Of a stretch of DNA of 64,000 bases, positions 10,401 to 21,200 are shown one piece after another (position 1 is the stretch's first letter; the number at the start of each line of letters is the position of its first letter). The stretch is taken from positions 744,001 to 808,000 of the forward strand of contig WBMV01000128.1 in the NCBI GenBank assembly GCA_013396655.1. Direction: 5' to 3'. Source of the stretch: Campylorhamphus procurvoides. Taxonomy: Eukaryota; Chordata; Aves; Passeriformes; Dendrocolaptidae. The position numbers were made by a program, and so were the translations under genes. The notes beneath the pieces were generated by a model. That model was not told where the DNA came from. It made no database searches and saw only the letters and a list, made by a program, of their open reading frames with translations.

Positions 10401-12863
10401 CTCACTTCTCTGAAGAATCTCTCAGAAACATTTGACATGCAGTCAACTGAACCCTCATGTACACCTTCAAAGAACAGTGTGTAGAGTAATAAAGTATTTC
10501 AAGATCATGTGGTGCTTGACACTGCAATTTTTCAGTCACTATTTATAGGAAGGATGCCCCCCCAGTCCCACCCCCCAGGTTTTTAGGTTGCACCAAGTTA
10601 TATCTTAGAGTCACTTATCTGAACAGAGGAGAGAAGGTACTTAGCTACTGGCCTAACTGGTGGTGTGCAGTGGAGCTGTGCATCACCTCATAACCTTTGC
10701 TTTCTTAGAGGGACTCCAGAATTCTGCTCACCCATCTGCCTGCCTCCTATACACCAGGAGCCCAGCCTCAGGTCAGGGTGAGCATTTGCAGGTAATGCAA
10801 GAGAAGAATTTTTGGCCTTCAAAGAAAATAGATATGTGCACCCACGGTATACATGTGGACTGCATATGTTGAAAAAGTCTGGTAACTATAATCCCTTTTC
10901 TTTGAAAAGAAGACAGTGGGGTCTTTATGACTATAGATGCCCAGTTGCCTCTGAAAATATGTACTTTAGACCTAGTTTTACTGAAATACTAATAGTATTT
11001 TATAGAGTGATTTTACTATGATAGTGGCTGTGTTTAAGAAAGATGTAATGACTGTACTCTTGTGAAAACAAAAAATCCAAGCAAACCCATATTTAGATTG
11101 GTTTTTCCTCCTTGAAGAAGGTCATTTCACATCTGATGTATCTGCAAAATTATAATCTAAAATTCATAATGTTATAACCCTGGAATGACTTTTCATGCTT
11201 TGTGTATCTTTATATTTTCATTTCAGTAAGTCTCAGCAGTTTTGTGCCACGACAAAACTTCCTAAGCATCGATCTGCCTGTGGTGATAGAAACATTTTGC
11301 AAGTATCCTTTAAAGTATGTTTGTTCTTTTAAGGCAAGAAGAGAAATGTGTAGAATTTAGTGAACTAGCAAAATTTCAATTGGGTATCATTTTAGACAGG
11401 AAGCGTGAAATATTTCTGTAGAGTTTTGACATCTTTATCTCATCTCTGCATTGATTATTATCCGTGTGCCAGGCTCAGTCTGAGATCTCTCACTTTCTTA
11501 TGCTTAACAATATATTTTTGGTCAGTGCTTTTTTTAACTCTTGAAGGTGAGCCTTAACAAATGTGCCGAGAAAGTCAAAGTAAGTCTGAATTTACGACAG
11601 GACAAATAAGATGTTCTTGCTAGCTTTGGTATGTCAGAGTTTTATCATTTTGGTGTCATTATACTGAACTAAATAACAGGGTATGGTTGTTCTTTTTATT
11701 TTTTTCTTCAACAGAAGAGAAAACTATATTCACAAAGCAGGATAATTCAATTAACACATGCTTATTAATGAACAAGATTATATATATTTGCATACATAAA
11801 GACTAATAGGCTTGATTATGGCTAATCTAAGGACCCTTAGCCTTAGAAACTGAAATGTTTATGTGTGGCTATAGAACAATGAAACTATAGTTCAGTGCAG
11901 TCCATAGAACTAGAGCAAAGATACAACATAAGCTCCCTTCTTCTGGAAACAGAGCAAGGTTCACACTGCCCCAACTACTTTCTGAGTCACATCTTCTTGT
12001 CTGGCCATTTAAGATGGAGGTAGGTATTGCAGCTAGCAAGTCCTTACCAGCATTAAGAATTGTCTACCCATGCCTCATTCTCACGTGCACACACACGTAC
12101 AGAAGTACAGAAATACAGAACCTTTTCTGGCTAACAGGTAAGTAGGAGGGAGAGATAGGCCAGATTTCCAACTATATTCTAGTCATTTACTAGGGAGTGT
12201 TTTGGAAAATATTCCTAATCATGATTTCATAGTTGGGTCATAGGTCTAGAATACCTTCTTACTTCAGGCGTGGTGTCAGAGCTATAACCTTCCTTCAAAA
12301 CTACACAAAGCAAGGGAGGAAGATGGGCAGCATCTAGTGTGAGTTTACTGTCTCCTGCTTTTATTTAAAGTGTGAAAAGTATCCAAACAGGTTAAGTACC
12401 CAAACCTAGCGCTTAAAAAAATAAAGATCTACCCAGGCAATTCTCTGAGCAGGTATGTTATGGTGTAAGACTCATTTTACTCATATAACTTCTGTGAAAT
12501 GGAATGGTAGCTAAAAAAATAACCCTCATATGTTTCTCTCTGCATACTAGAAATAATATTATTATGTATGCTTTGTATATATATTACTTTTTTTACATTT
12601 CCTTGGATATTATTCATGAACCTTAACTAAAGTCAACCAGGTACCTAATCTCACTATCAGGAGCACTGGCAGTTATCAATGCTGTACCCTGCTTCGCTTT
12701 GGATGGTCAGTGGATATTAAATTCATTCCTTGAAGCCACACTGAGCTCCCTGATAGTAGAAAAACAAAACAGAGAACTTGTTGGCTTTTTAATTTTGCTT
12801 GCTGGTAGTGCACTTTTGGCTGCCAATGTTGCACTGGGACTTTGGATGGTGACAACACGGTAG
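1206..12863 (+). CDS. MBTPS2: MBTPS2, site-2 protease, C-terminal part (three exons: 1206-1401, 11227-11302, 12641-12863)
   Basis: Membrane-bound transcription factor site-2 protease is a polytopic zinc metalloprotease of the Golgi. It makes the second, intramembrane cut in SREBPs and ATF6 after site-1 protease. The joined exons give the C-terminal 164 residues and one stop. Recognised blocks are ACLPARK and VCRTN, then [24 protein letters not shown], and FALDGQW followed by ALGLWMV near the end. Counting back from a 519-residue human-length protein puts the Asp of LDG at 467, the known third zinc ligand. The HExxH exons lie upstream, outside the window. Phases agree at both junctions (phase 1, then phase 2). 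The 9,825-nt intron hosts an antisense gene and several CR1 copies; the second intron is 1,338 nt. No frameshift or lost key residue is seen in these exons. Confidence 0.96.
1402..5224 (+). other. MBTPS2 intron, unique AT-rich DNA
   Basis: No exon, RNA gene or clear repeat is seen apart from the A-rich tract at 4186-4241. Confidence 0.6.
4186..4241. repeat. A-rich low-complexity tract
   Basis: A run of A with scattered C and G (AAACAAAAACC type units) in the large MBTPS2 intron. Confidence 0.85.
5225..5885 (+). mobile_element. CR1 copy, 3' part
   Basis: Contains the CR1 order of motifs: a GAGAGCAGCCC-like word, GGGCACTACAATATAAG, a run near GTCCAAAGAAGGGCAACGAAG, GGTTTAGGTTGGATAT, and GTCCCTTCCAACTTGGGATATT. 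It diverges from younger copies. Its 3' end lies about 40 bp from the nested gene's poly(A) signal. Confidence 0.88.
5924..5929 (-). terminator. Poly(A) signal of the nested antisense gene
   Basis: AATAAA on the minus strand (TTTATT on +), about 255 nt after the nested gene's stop and just before the 3' end of a CR1 copy. A G/T-rich stretch follows on the minus strand. A + strand AATAAA lies at 5932-5937, so the site is symmetric. Confidence 0.6.
6068..6124. repeat. 23-bp tandem repeat in the nested gene's 3' UTR
   Basis: Two adjacent 23-base units (6068-6090 and 6091-6113) differ at one base and are followed by a partial third. The unit opens GGGCAGTTTCTGCAGCTGC. It lies between the stop codon and the poly(A) signal. 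Confidence 0.85.
6182..6272 (-). CDS. Nested gene exon 6: cytoplasmic tail and stop
   Basis: A long pyrimidine tract ending CTCCACAG leads into 6272. The exon supplies the third base of a split Arg codon and then [19 protein letters not shown] and a Ser/Pro-rich end. The stop TAG is at 6184-6182. Confidence 0.8.
6182..8544 (-). CDS. Complete nested antisense gene for an unrecognised small single-pass membrane protein (six exons, 186 aa)
   Basis: Six minus-strand exons (8454-8544, 8066-8134, 7915-7983, 7371-7442, 6770-6938, 6182-6272) join into 561 nt: 186 codons and a stop. Every junction is GT-AG and frame-compatible (phases 1,1,1,1,2). The product has a signal peptide (about 1-22, AAQA before the cut) and a basic ectodomain (about 23-121) with no Cys and no N-glycosylation sequon. 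CNGAGC (122-127) then precedes one membrane span (about 128-152). The 34-residue tail opens with CERKRR and holds several Ser/Thr-Pro-type sites. The start is in a strong Kozak context (A at -3, G at +4). A poly(A) signal lies at 5924-5929. It sits antisense inside an MBTPS2 intron and its body is GC-richer than the intron around it. I do not recognise the family; function unknown. An extra in-phase exon between 6939 and 7370 is not excluded. Confidence 0.82.
6770..6938 (-). CDS. Nested gene exon 5: juxtamembrane segment and transmembrane helix
   Basis: The acceptor is TTGCTCCTGCAG before 6938 and the donor GTGAGT starts at 6769. The exon is 169 nt and is entered in phase 1, left in phase 2. 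It encodes [19 protein letters not shown], then FCNGAGC, a span rich in I, V and L (about 25 residues) with a central Pro-Leu-Gly, then CWWCERK. Five Cys, all those in the protein, fall in this exon. The hydrophobic run followed by basic residues fits a type I orientation. Confidence 0.84.
7371..7442 (-). CDS. Nested gene exon 4 (ectodomain, 72 nt)
   Basis: The acceptor is CTGCTTTTTGGCAG before 7442. The donor is GTACTG after 7371, weaker than the other donors. It encodes [18 protein letters not shown], basic and rich in Gly and Pro. Phase 1 on both sides, so it could be skipped or joined without changing frame. Confidence 0.74.
7915..7983 (-). CDS. Nested gene exon 3 (ectodomain, 69 nt)
   Basis: The acceptor is TTTTCCTTAAG before 7983 and the donor GTAAGT follows 7915. 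It encodes [18 protein letters not shown] and HEPT, strongly basic. Phase 1 on both sides. Confidence 0.8.
8066..8134 (-). CDS. Nested gene exon 2 (ectodomain, 69 nt)
   Basis: A strong pyrimidine tract ending TTTCTAG leads into 8134, and the donor is GTAAGT at 8065-8060. Only one of the three frames is open, and it is the one dictated by exon 1. It encodes [19 protein letters not shown], probably amphipathic. Phase 1 on both sides. Confidence 0.8.
8454..8544 (-). CDS. Nested gene exon 1: start codon and signal peptide
   Basis: ATG is at 8544-8542 within GACCATGG. The exon encodes [19 protein letters not shown] and then [12 protein letters not shown]. That is a hydrophobic core followed by a small-residue A-x-A cleavage site, a typical secretory signal peptide. 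The donor is GTAAGC (8453-8448) and the exon ends in phase 1. Confidence 0.82.
8545..8770 (-). promoter_or_regulatory. Presumed 5' UTR and promoter region of the nested gene
   Basis: GC-rich DNA lies between the nested gene's ATG and a CR1 fragment. On the + strand it holds TGACCTCA at 8648-8655, one base from a CRE octamer, followed by CACGTC. There is no clear TATA box. The transcription start cannot be placed from sequence alone. Confidence 0.35.
8771..8960 (+). mobile_element. CR1 fragment (ORF2 end / 3' region)
   Basis: Matches the CR1 words AGTTTGCAGATAATGCCAAG, GGAACCTGGACAAGTTC, TGGGAACCTCATGAGGTTCA and TCCTGCACCTGCTTCAGGGC. It lies just upstream of the nested gene's promoter side. 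Confidence 0.82.
9222..9434 (+). mobile_element. CR1 3' end
   Basis: Contains AAGGAAGAAATTCTTCAC, GATGCCCCATCCCTGGTAG, GATGATCTTTAAGGTCCCTT and CCAACCCAAACCATTCTGTG, the canonical CR1 3' end. It is separate from the fragment ending near 8960, so it is a different insertion or a copy with an internal loss. Confidence 0.92.
9435..11226 (+). other. MBTPS2 intron, 3' part
   Basis: AT-rich, without a supported gene or repeat. Short open frames here have no splice context. Confidence 0.6.
11227..11302 (+). CDS. MBTPS2: MBTPS2 penultimate coding exon
   Basis: This 76-nt exon follows a TTTCAG acceptor and ends at AA before a GTATCC donor (11303). It encodes [19 protein letters not shown] and the start of the next membrane segment. 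A better-looking GTATGT donor lies about 12 bases downstream, but using it would break the frame into the next exon. Only the 11302 end rejoins as K-Y-L-I-S-L-S-G. Confidence 0.93.
12641..12863 (+). CDS. MBTPS2: MBTPS2 last coding exon with LDG zinc-ligand motif
   Basis: The acceptor is AACCAG before 12641 and the stop TAG is at 12861-12863. A second AG at 12659-12660 looks like an acceptor but would lose YLISLS, which belongs to the family. The exon carries [12 protein letters not shown], with the catalytic-site Asp, and two hydrophobic segments, ending in WMVTTR. Confidence 0.96.
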
Positions 12864-15800
12864 AACATTGGATACACTTCGTCAGTTACAAAGTACACAG
12901 AAATAATGAATTCATTGCCTTTTAAAACTTGTCCAGTACTGAGGTTGAAATAACTCCCTTAAAATGACACTGAAAGAACAATCTCTGGTGGCTGCTATTT
13001 TAGTTTAAATTGTACAACATCGTGCCTGTGGTCATGAGAAATCTAATACAAGTAAGAACCTTTTTATCTACTCTTTTAAACACTATTAATTGTGGAGTAA
13101 TTGTACTGCAGAGTTTCACAGGAAAAAGTCAGGCTTCATTAACTTAGATCTCAAAATAAGGGAATTATTTGGCCTCAAGCATTTGTAAAGTGGGAGAAAA
13201 AAACATTTCAGTTTTATAATTTGAATAATTGTTTCAGAAAATCTATGTTTGCTTTGATTATTTGTCAGTCAGCATAGTCTTGAGTGTCTTGTTTTGGTTT
13301 TTTTAATCTGGTATTCTACCAAACTAGATTCTAAGAAGCCCTAAAGTCAGATCTCAAAATGGTGAAATGCTAAGCAAATGCTTACCATGTGTTAATGGGG
13401 AGACAGTGGCAATATGGGTTAGTGGCTGTCTTTTTCAGCTCGCCAAAATGGCTGGAGGAATATTGTCCTCAGGATGCAGATGAGAAGTGCCAATATCTGT
13501 TAAAAATGAAGCATGTGGGAGGATAACAAAGCCCACATGTCCATGTTTCTTAACATATTCAGTTGTATATTAGCATACGCAGCTGAAGTTTTTATAAAGG
13601 CAATATTTGTCAGCAATAGCTACAAGATAACTGAAATATAGTTTCTGAGTGCTGAAGTATGCTGTGCACAATTTTTCCTAAGTGATATGTAATGTTTGTG
13701 TTGTTTTACTCAGAAAATAATACTGTACTCTACCTGTTTACAGTTAAAAGTGAAACCTATTGCTTTTATGGTGTCTATCTTCTGATGCTATGCATGTAAT
13801 ATGTACAGTAACTCACTGATGGTTTTCTGTATTTCAAAGGGTTGTTTTCCTTTGCCAGGATTCATTCTGTTCAAAGACAGCTAAAAAAGATACTTAGCTG
13901 AAGCTGGTCTTGAATCAGAATTATTTAGAGGAAGAATATAATTGTGAATTGAACAATTTAAATATTTAGCTTTGCTTTCTTCAATGATTACAGACCGTAT
14001 TCTTGTTCTTAAATGAACAGTAGAACAGTCAGTGTTTTGCTGACTGAAGTATGTCTGACATACTTTGAAGCTCTTTAAGTCTGTAATATTTTGTACCCAG
14101 TAGGATTATATGATTGTCATGTCCTCCTAAGATATATTGCCTAGTATATAAATCAGGTTCAATCAGAGCCTTGTCAATATAGGCTGATATTTAAACAAAA
14201 ATGCTCCAGTTTGAGAGCCTAAATATTTGAAATATGAAATTTTTGAAAAATGCATTGCAACTTCTGCCTCATACAGTGCTCCCTGTAGGAGCTGCTGCAG
14301 CCCAGACTTCCTTTACAGAAATGGCCTTTCCATCAGGAACTGAAGTGGAACCTAAGCTCATGGATACTGGCCTGCAGGGAGTACTGAAACATTCATGGCT
14401 GGGTCAAATAGATTCTTTTCGCACTAGAGGTAAAAGCCTGGGTAATTTTACAAGTGGGGCTGACCCCAATTCCCAGTGCTACTGCACGGATTCATAACTG
14501 ATGTTTGCATTTGCCCACCGATGTGTATTTTTGCACAGTTCCTTTCACACTTAATTAAGGTGTACTCCTTTCTTACGCTGACACAAGCATTAATAAGAGA
14601 TCCTGTGTGTTTATTTGTTGCTGGCTGCTTTACTTACCTCTCCAGTGCTGTCACAGGCTGGGTGGACCTCTTGGAGTTCACCTCTGTGGGGTGGCAGGCC
14701 CATGCCTCTCGCTTTCAATAATTTCATCCCAGACATGTCAGTATAGGTCCTGGTAAGAAATCCTCCAGTCAGTCCAGTGTGAGTTGGTTCCTTTAGGGGG
14801 GAGGCACAAAAGTCACACAGAGTGCAAGAAAGATAAAAAAAAAAATTATGCCCTGAAAGTCTAACTTGTAATCACTCCTGGGAACATACAGAGGTTTCAG
14901 GGTAGCAGTTCTGAGGGCCCTCTCTGCCATCTCTACGTGGGCAGCAGGACTTTTAGCATAGTGGCTCTCATTTAGATGTAGGCAACAGATTTTAAAAAGC
15001 CCAAAGTTCCTGAATTAACATACACAAATTAAATCTGCTATAATGAGGCTGGCAAGTTGTTCCTGGTTATTTAGTGTGCTACCAAACCATGAGGTTTTAT
15101 CAAAGGAAAGTAAATCCAGTTTACTTTACACAATCAGTGAAAGCCACAGTTATACTAAATATAGCTTCAGTCTATGTGTGACCTCATAATCAAGGAGAGG
15201 GTGGAGGAGAACACTGGTCATGGTTTAACAAAACAGGCACACTGGTGTACTGTAAAGACTCTAGATATCTTACATGGAAGAAAGAGTACTAGAAGCATTT
15301 AAAAATAATTCATGAGTTGATTTCTCACGTGCTGGGATTCTACTGAATAAGGGTCAGTTTAGGTATATACAGGTGCTTTGAGTCAAGACTTTAAGCAAAC
15401 TGGGCATGAATGTTGACTCAGCACATCTGAGATTGCCTGTGGACAAAGGTAATACTTAAGTTGGACCTCTGTCTGAAGAAAACATTGTTCAGTGGATCCA
15501 TTTCATTCTTCTATAATCCTAACATATGGATTACATTCTGATAAGCATGTGCTATACATACAGTTATTGGGAGAATTTTTCCTGGGGTTTTGGTTGTTTA
15601 TTTAGCAAGAGAAGGCACAAAAGGAGACTGATTTCTGCATGCTTCATTTTTACTCTGGAGTATTTGTGGCACTTCTTCTGTTTTTGTATAAATAGGAAGG
15701 AAGTCTTTCCTTAAAATGAAATCTTTCCACTTCTTATTCTAATTAGCCTCTCAGAACCTTTAATAGAAAATCCATCAATGGAATTATAGGGCATATTGAC

Positions 15801-16734
15801 TGGAATATAAAACAGAGCACTCTTAAAGATCGGATGGCTGCTACTATTTATGTATATACTATACATTTTAAATCTGTATCAGATGGAAAAAGTAATGTCT
15901 AATATTCAGAAATGTTATATGTAGCTTTTACTTGAAAATTGCCAGAAGAAGTCCATAATTATTATAATTGCTCTGCTTTGTTTTTTGTGAGAATTTTTTT
16001 ATATCAGCAAAAATTTACATAGCATGTTCTGATAATACAAAATATGACATGCAAATGGCAAACTTCTTACATGGAGGATGTTACATGCTCTTTGCTAACC
16101 TAGGAAGTCAAAACCAGCTTGCTTCTGTAGAAGTTAAATGAAAAGATGCTTCACTAGAAAAACTAGTAGACAAACTTGCAGATTAGGTAGCCTAAATTAT
16201 GAGCCACAGGGGAAAATTTGTTAACTCTTTTTTTCTAATTTAGAATGAAACAACCAACTGTATTGACAGTTACTTTTTTCAGTGATGGTTCTGCATTTGT
16301 GGACATATATGTGTACATACATTTATATAACAGATACATATACAGGTGCAGGATGTATTAACGCTTTTTTTAGGGATAATTTACAGCAGTCCTCCATATT
16401 CTGCAATGTAGGCTTTTGTTTTTCCTTCTCTCTATGAATTCTCTCTCTGGCTTTCTCTGGATTTTAAAATAGAAATTATGCTGTTCTCCCATAACTGATC
16501 TTAACCTTATTAACAGAAGATAAGTGATGGGGATGTAACAGCTGCATGAGTTTTGTTCAGTTCATGTTTATGTTTCTTAGTTTCTGTGAAGCCTCAGCTA
16601 CAAGCATGGTAAACAGATTTTTCAGGGCAACTAAAAGAGGCCAACCTTGGAATCCATCACTCTCTTAATGCTGCTGTTTATGCTGTTCTGAATGATAACT
16701 GCCATGACCAAGACTGTGTTGAGTATACTGAAGA

Positions 16735-16740
16735 AATAAA
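16735..16740 (+). terminator. Candidate MBTPS2 poly(A) signal
   Basis: AATAAA about 3.9 kb after the MBTPS2 stop, with a GGGTGTTTC stretch roughly 30 bases downstream. One of several candidates; sequence alone cannot choose between them. Confidence 0.25.
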
Positions 16741-17614
16741 GTTTTCAGGACAGGCTTCCCCATAGCAGTCAGGGTGTTTCAGCTTTCTTTTAATAATGAT
16801 GTATTTTTGCTCAGTTTAGCACATCAACAGTCCCAGTTTTCCCAATAGTTTCCTATACATTTCACATGATGGCAAAGGCTGACCTATAGGAAATGTTTTT
16901 AAAATAAATTCATATGTCTTCTATATGAAACATCTGAATTTGTATCTGGATATAATTTATGACAGATGAAGAAGGCTTATAAAGGTTTATGTAGCCCAGT
17001 CTGTATTTATTTGTTTTTAAAAGGTGTGAGTTAAACTCTAGGTATAGTTATTTGTAAAATATGCATCTGTACATTTGCATTCAGACCAGTTTCTACAACT
17101 AGTCTTGCCTCAGCTTTGTTCTTGTAAGGAATCTGAATCTTAACACAGGTAAGATCCAATATTAGCAAGTATTTTATACCCTCTTTATTCTGAATTTCAT
17201 GTAATGCTTTATATAGATTACTTATTTAATGTGACTGAGTTGCCTGGGGTATATTCCCTGTATGAGTGCAGCATTTGGGAAGCCTTGTACAAGGGACTGC
17301 CAGAAAACAGCAGCTCTGTGACTCCTGTTCCTTGGACTCCACCACTACCATCATGTGAAGAGCAGATGGCATCAATTACGGGCAGTGAAGAACTTCAGTT
17401 TATGGCAGCTTTATGAAACTTTCCCACTGCTGACCCAGTGTGAAAGGACAGGAACAAAGAGCAGGATATGACACTGCAATTCCATTCATTCCATTTACAT
17501 TGTCATGAAACCTGAAAAGAACTTGTAATTAACATTTCAGAGCATGAAGATTCCTTTTGCTGCCCTTCACTGAATCATTCAGTGATCAAACTTTTTAACA
17601 CTTTGTCTTTCCAT

Positions 17615-17620
17615 AATAAA
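17615..17620 (+). terminator. Candidate MBTPS2 poly(A) signal
   Basis: AATAAA followed by a G/T-rich stretch (TGGGTAGTTGTAG) within 35 bases. It would imply a 4.75-kb 3' UTR. Confidence 0.25.
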
Positions 17621-18197
17621 TATGTGCTGAGTAAGTCGTATGGGTAGTTGTAGCTCATTTTTTAAAATGGAATTGAATATTTCTCACCTCTAGATGTTCA
17701 TCTTGGTATGGTTTTTGCAGCATCATAGTGTGATTGACCTTCGTCTGAAAGATTGCAGGCTATTTCAAAGACATCACTAGAAAAATCTGTTTCCTTCCTT
17801 CCCAAGTTGTTTGTTAATATTTTAAATTCCTCTTTTCCTTAGATAACTTTCCTTTTAGGTTTCATATACTCAGATGATCTTATCTGAAGCCTGTCAATGG
17901 AATATGTATTGTTTTGAAATTCACTGTGGGTTTTTTTTCCTCTGCATAGCCTTATTTTTCACACTGACTCACAGCTGTGGAATGTTAGATTTCTAGACCC
18001 TTTGTTCCCACTATGTATTGTTTGTGATCATGTTTTTTTTTAAAAAAGGGGGAAAAAAAAGCTTCATTTTTAAAATGTCAGCTAACAAATATATGGAACA
18101 CTGAATAATGTATTGTGGTTTTGTTTTGCTTTTTTTTCTCTATTTAATCAACCAAACAATAAGTATTGTTTTCTATGTGTGATAAATGTATCCTGCA

Positions 18198-18203
18198 AAT
18201 AAA
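18198..18203 (+). terminator. Candidate distal MBTPS2 poly(A) signal
   Basis: AATAAA followed immediately by TTCGTTGTTTGATTGTT, the best downstream G/T element of the three. It would imply a 5.3-kb 3' UTR. Confidence 0.3.
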
Positions 18204-21200
18204 TTCGTTGTTTGATTGTTAATGTACTTAAATCTGTTTTTAAAAATAAGGTGGAGTGACATAATTCCTTATTTGTGGCAATTGCCAATTGTGTCATATA
18301 TTCTTGTTCTCTTCACATGTGCTTTGTATTCTGGATCTGGGTACTGAGAAGGTGCCCAAAGGTACGCTGCCCTTTTCAGTATTTGACCACTTCCTAAAAT
18401 TAATAATAACTATCACTTTCCTTTATTTACCAGCTTATCACAGTAATAGTTGAGATATTTGACACAGGATGCCATAGCCAAGGTAAGTGAAACTGCTCCT
18501 CTGGTCAATCCTATGTGAAGAACTAAAATGGCAGGTCTTCAATGCCATTAAGGTGCTGTTCCATATCACAGACCTGGATTTGTTTATACAGGCCAGCCCG
18601 GAGCTGGGCACATATCCCAGCTAGTTCTGAACAAGTTCCTTTTGGTATCCAGATGTATCTGGGGCTGCATTAGCACAGTGTAACCAGGTAGTTCAGCATG
18701 ATTTGAGAATGAGGAGTTACTGCTCTGTTTCTTGAGCAAGCTCATCTGCAGTCAGCCAGGTTATGAGTACTGAGAACTAAATTGTCCTTTGTTGCGTTCA
18801 GGACAAGCTGTTACTTTATACAAGCAGAGCTGTTTCATCTATTGTGGCTTTGTTAATAAAAGATTATCATGAGAAATGGGCACAAGGCACAGATTGGACA
18901 CATTAGTAGGATTTCCCAGATAGGTCACTAGGCAGTTTTTGCAATTTTCTGAATACTTGCATGAGGTTTTTTTGGTTTTGCAGAGGTAGAGACCATAGCA
19001 TGTTTTTTTGCTGAAGCATTTAAGCTTCTAGGAGAGTTCTGAGGTTTTTCAATTGATTTTGAAAATATTATCTCTTATCCTGATTATGTATGTTCTGTGG
19101 TCTGGAATAAAATTCATGATATCCTAATGTCATCTTGAGGAATGTTGCCTTAATCACTAATATAATTTCAGGATAAGATTTAAAAAGAAATACTGTACAT
19201 ATGAGTCTTACTGCTGTTAGCTTTAGAAAGAAAGCTTAATATAATTCTTCCTCTGATCATACCAGTTTGAACCACCAAGCAGAAGCATTCCTAACATCTT
19301 TAGTAGATCTGTATGCAATGAACTCACTTAAATTTTTTTAAAGAACTTATTATGATCTTTTGATGTGAACTACCCAACAAAATACAAATTAAGGTTTGAT
19401 TCTAATCTTGGGGTAGTAAGCTGGGAGAATCCACAACATTTATAACGACTAAGCACCAGTCACACAGTAAAATTTTCCCTTTTCTTACCTCAGAGAGATG
19501 TGGGTGTGGTGTTTACTTTCATATTTCTAAGGCTCTGGTGGTGTTGAAGTAGAATTGGATGTTCTTACAAATTATATGTCATATTCTCTGCATTTATGAT
19601 TAATTCTACCTCTTTTTAGTTCTTTGCAAATATATTCGTAGCTGAATACTATGTAACCACCACTTCTGACAGTCTTGACAACACATGGTTGTACATCCTT
19701 TTTAATTTCCCCTCAAAGGAATCTTTCAAACGAAAAAAACCCAGCTTTTTTCTTTTTGGTTGTTAAATGTCATCCTTTTTACTTCCTATTGCATTACAAA
19801 AGTTCCTATCTTTTTCCCCTTTCGTAGCTCTGTGAGGATCTCTATTAAAATATTACCAGATAATTTTAAAAAGTGTGAATTTCTGCAGTGCAGCTGAATT
19901 CGATTCAGTTACCCACGCAGGCATCTGGTGTGGTCTGAGATATCCTAAGGTGTTCTTAGCTTAATAACCTGACTTGAAACAACATTTTGAAACTCATCCC
20001 CCACTTGTCTCCCTTTGTCTCCTGGCAGATAAGTCTTAGGGTTTCTAAGACCTACACATGGGGCTGGCAGATGTGGGTGAGGCCCTATTGGAGATCAAAG
20101 ACATTCTGGACCAGCAGCTGGATACTTGGAAGGGTACCTGAGGGCATTTTTTATCACACCAGATGCTTATATGTGGGCAACAAATCAAGCCACACTGACT
20201 CCTTTTCTCTCCTTGCATTCTTTTTCTTTTTGACTTATGGATTATAGTAGAATATAAGGCTTTTTGAGTGAGTTAATTTTACAAAAAGATATATCTAAGC
20301 TTTTCTCCTTATGCATAATAGTGTGATGCAGGCTGTTTTATAAAAAGCTTGCAGAAGACATCCATTCTTCTCTGCACCTTAGGCCTGGGAGTAGCAGAAA
20401 TGAGTGTTCCTGCCTTACCTACAGCAAGGAAAAAGGAAGGCTTGTCTTTTAAGGAAAATTCCATCTGTCTCTAGCTGTGGAGGCACCAGGTGGAGACAAG
20501 GCTTTGTGAGGGGATTGTGATCATCTTGGCCAAATGCCATGATTGTGTATTTGACTGTTTTTTCTCCCTTGCAGGAGAAAAGAAATCGTGAGACTTAGGA
20601 ATAGGATAAAGTCAGGGATGGAGTGTGATAGGGAGACATGATATGTTCGTTTACAGATTCATTAATAACTCTACAATAGGCATTTTTACTACTTTTTTCC
20701 CCCTTGAAGCATTTAAAGCATTTATAGAGCTGACCTGCAACTAGAACCAACAAACTTCTGTCATTGGTAGAAACACCCCATTTAGTAAAATCAGAAAGGT
20801 ATTAAAAGCCTGCCTTTCTAGATAGTTCAGGATGTTTAGAACCCAGAGTCTTATCTCTCTCCCTGTTTGAGGACTGGGACCAATCTGACTTTGAGTTAGT
20901 TTCGATGCAGTCAGAACTTTTCTCCTCTTGTTTTCACATTCCCCCTTCAGCATGAGTTGACCTTACAGATGCAATTATTAAGAAAAGTTAATCAATCCAT
21001 TTTTATAATGTTTTGCCCCTTGGCTTTATTTTCATTCCTGCAACTATTTGAATAACTAGCAGAAACTTGGCCAAACCACCTGTATCTCTACCATCGCTGC
21101 AAAATCAACAAAGACAGATTATGAACGTGCATTATAAACCACAAATTCCTGGGTACTTACCACTTGTTATACCAACACACTTTTTTTTTCCCCTTTGCTG

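Larger units (their letters stand above)
12864..18203 (+). other. MBTPS2 3' UTR (length uncertain) and flank
   Basis: AT-rich DNA following the MBTPS2 stop, with three candidate poly(A) signals. No coding feature is supported. Confidence 0.45.

Noticed and set aside
17204..17416. 70-codon plus-strand frame after the donor-like ACACAG/GTAAGA
   Set aside because: No acceptor opens the frame and the product matches nothing I know. It lies in the likely MBTPS2 3' UTR or flank.
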